Shown here: piece after piece, positions 63,706-64,000 of the stretch | Position numbering within the stretch: position 1 is the stretch's first letter | Layout: the number at the start of each line of letters is the position of its first letter | NCBI GenBank assembly: GCA_003054665.1 | Contig: QAYY01000008.1 | Coordinates: forward strand, 171,665 to 235,664 | Length of the DNA stretch: 64,000 nt | Reading direction: 5' to 3' | Source: Opitutaceae bacterium EW11 | GTDB taxonomy: Bacteria; Verrucomicrobiota; Verrucomicrobiia; Opitutales; Opitutaceae | Program-made: the position numbers and the translations under genes | The notes under the pieces: generated by a model | What the model was told of the DNA's origin: nothing | What the model saw: the letters and a program-made list of their open reading frames with translations, nothing else | The model's database searches: none

Positions 63706-64000
63706 TTACTCAACGACGATGTTGAGGATCTTGCCCGGCACGAAAACCACGCGTTTGACCGTCTTGCCGGCGAGAAACGCCGCGATCTTGGCGTTCTCAT
63801 TGGCCGCGGCGACTGCCTGATCCTGCGTGGTGCCAACGGCTACCATCAGCTCGCCACGGTGTTTCCCGTTGACCTGGACGACCAGCTTGATCTCGGTCGC
63901 GACGAGCTTCGATGCGTCGTACTTCGGCCAGGGCCCGAAGAGGACCGAAGCCTGATTTCCGAGGCGCGCCCAGAGTTCTTCCGCCAGGTGAGGGGCGAAC
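63706..64000 (-). CDS. leuS: Leucyl-tRNA synthetase, C-terminal 97 residues (gene enters from the window end)
   Basis: The reverse strand from 64000 reads FAPHLAEELWARLG and continues to the C-terminal domain LVVQVNGKHRGELMVAVG, ending KTVKRVVFVPGKILNIVVE at a TAA at 63706-63708. The first motif belongs to the class Ia anticodon-binding domain, and the second to the LeuRS tRNA-contacting tail. This is the C-terminal end of a leucyl-tRNA synthetase. The catalytic domain lies beyond the window. The strand is the same as the exopolysaccharide operon, but the 113-nt gap with a hairpin suggests separate transcription. Confidence 0.93.
   Translation of the reverse strand, partial: FAPHLAEELWARLGNQASVLFGPWPKYDASKLVATEIKLVVQVNGKHRGELMVAVGTTQDQAVAAANENAKIAAFLAGKTVKRVVFVPGKILNIVVE

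Overview
The window is 64 kb of GC-rich, gene-dense bacterial chromosome. It has no rRNA, tRNA, CRISPR array, prophage or insertion sequence that I can recognise. The gene content points to a Gram-negative, diderm, heterotrophic bacterium: lpxI (lipid A), a TolC-type channel, an exopolysaccharide export operon, mpl (meso-DAP peptidoglycan recycling) and dxs (MEP isoprenoid pathway). The mix of an ADOP permease with PadR regulator, secreted GH5 and GH27 glycosidases, a BY-kinase exopolysaccharide operon and an IPT/TIG lipoprotein fits Verrucomicrobiota, most likely an Opitutaceae-like organism. That placement is inference from gene content, not from a marker gene.

Region 1 (1-5.5 kb, minus strand) is a tightly coupled nitrogen-scavenging operon. 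It encodes a periplasmic binding protein, permease and ATPase of an ABC importer, a creatininase-family amidohydrolase, a type III glutamine synthetase-like ligase and the start of a NikR-like regulator. A strong sigma-54 promoter match precedes it. The binding protein looks like the family linked to urea/guanidine carboxylase loci, so a guanidino or small-amine substrate is plausible.

Region 2 (5.6-16 kb) holds a small Cys/Lys-rich secreted protein, xseB-dxs, a Ste24-type M48 protease, a secreted EEP-family hydrolase, an IPT/TIG lipoprotein, hemW with an M23 peptidase, nadA, a TPR protein and an atypical Fur-family regulator. Region 3 (16-31.5 kb) holds priA, a yeiH/LysR pair, an exported msrB, a PadR-ADOP module with a clear twin-palindrome operator, an erythromycin-esterase-family protein, pncA, a YbaK-type deacylase, cbpA, mpl and rimO.

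Region 4 (31.6-41.6 kb) has a 35-residue basic protein, a TolC-like channel, two adjacent RNA-methyltransferase-like genes, a glyoxalase-fold protein and a secreted GH5 enzyme. It ends with a five-gene operon that combines a REC-histidine kinase, a receiver, a 66-residue protein, a PilB/GspE-type ATPase and an Hpt protein. Region 5 (41.6-52.6 kb) is a plus-strand housekeeping run: metK-ahcY (methyl cycle), then manC-ruvX-truA-comF-accD-folC, then an M13 metallopeptidase. A minus-strand rhodanese gene interrupts the run.

Region 6 (52.8-64 kb) holds a stand-alone ATP-dependent DNA ligase, a tRNA-dihydrouridine synthase, a bifunctional-nuclease-family protein, a repeat-filled gap, lpxI and a GH27 alpha-galactosidase. 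It then has an exopolysaccharide export operon (fecR-like, beta-barrel, short Wza-like, Wzc-like kinase) and finally the C-terminal end of leuS. Most convergent gene ends carry clear intrinsic terminators.
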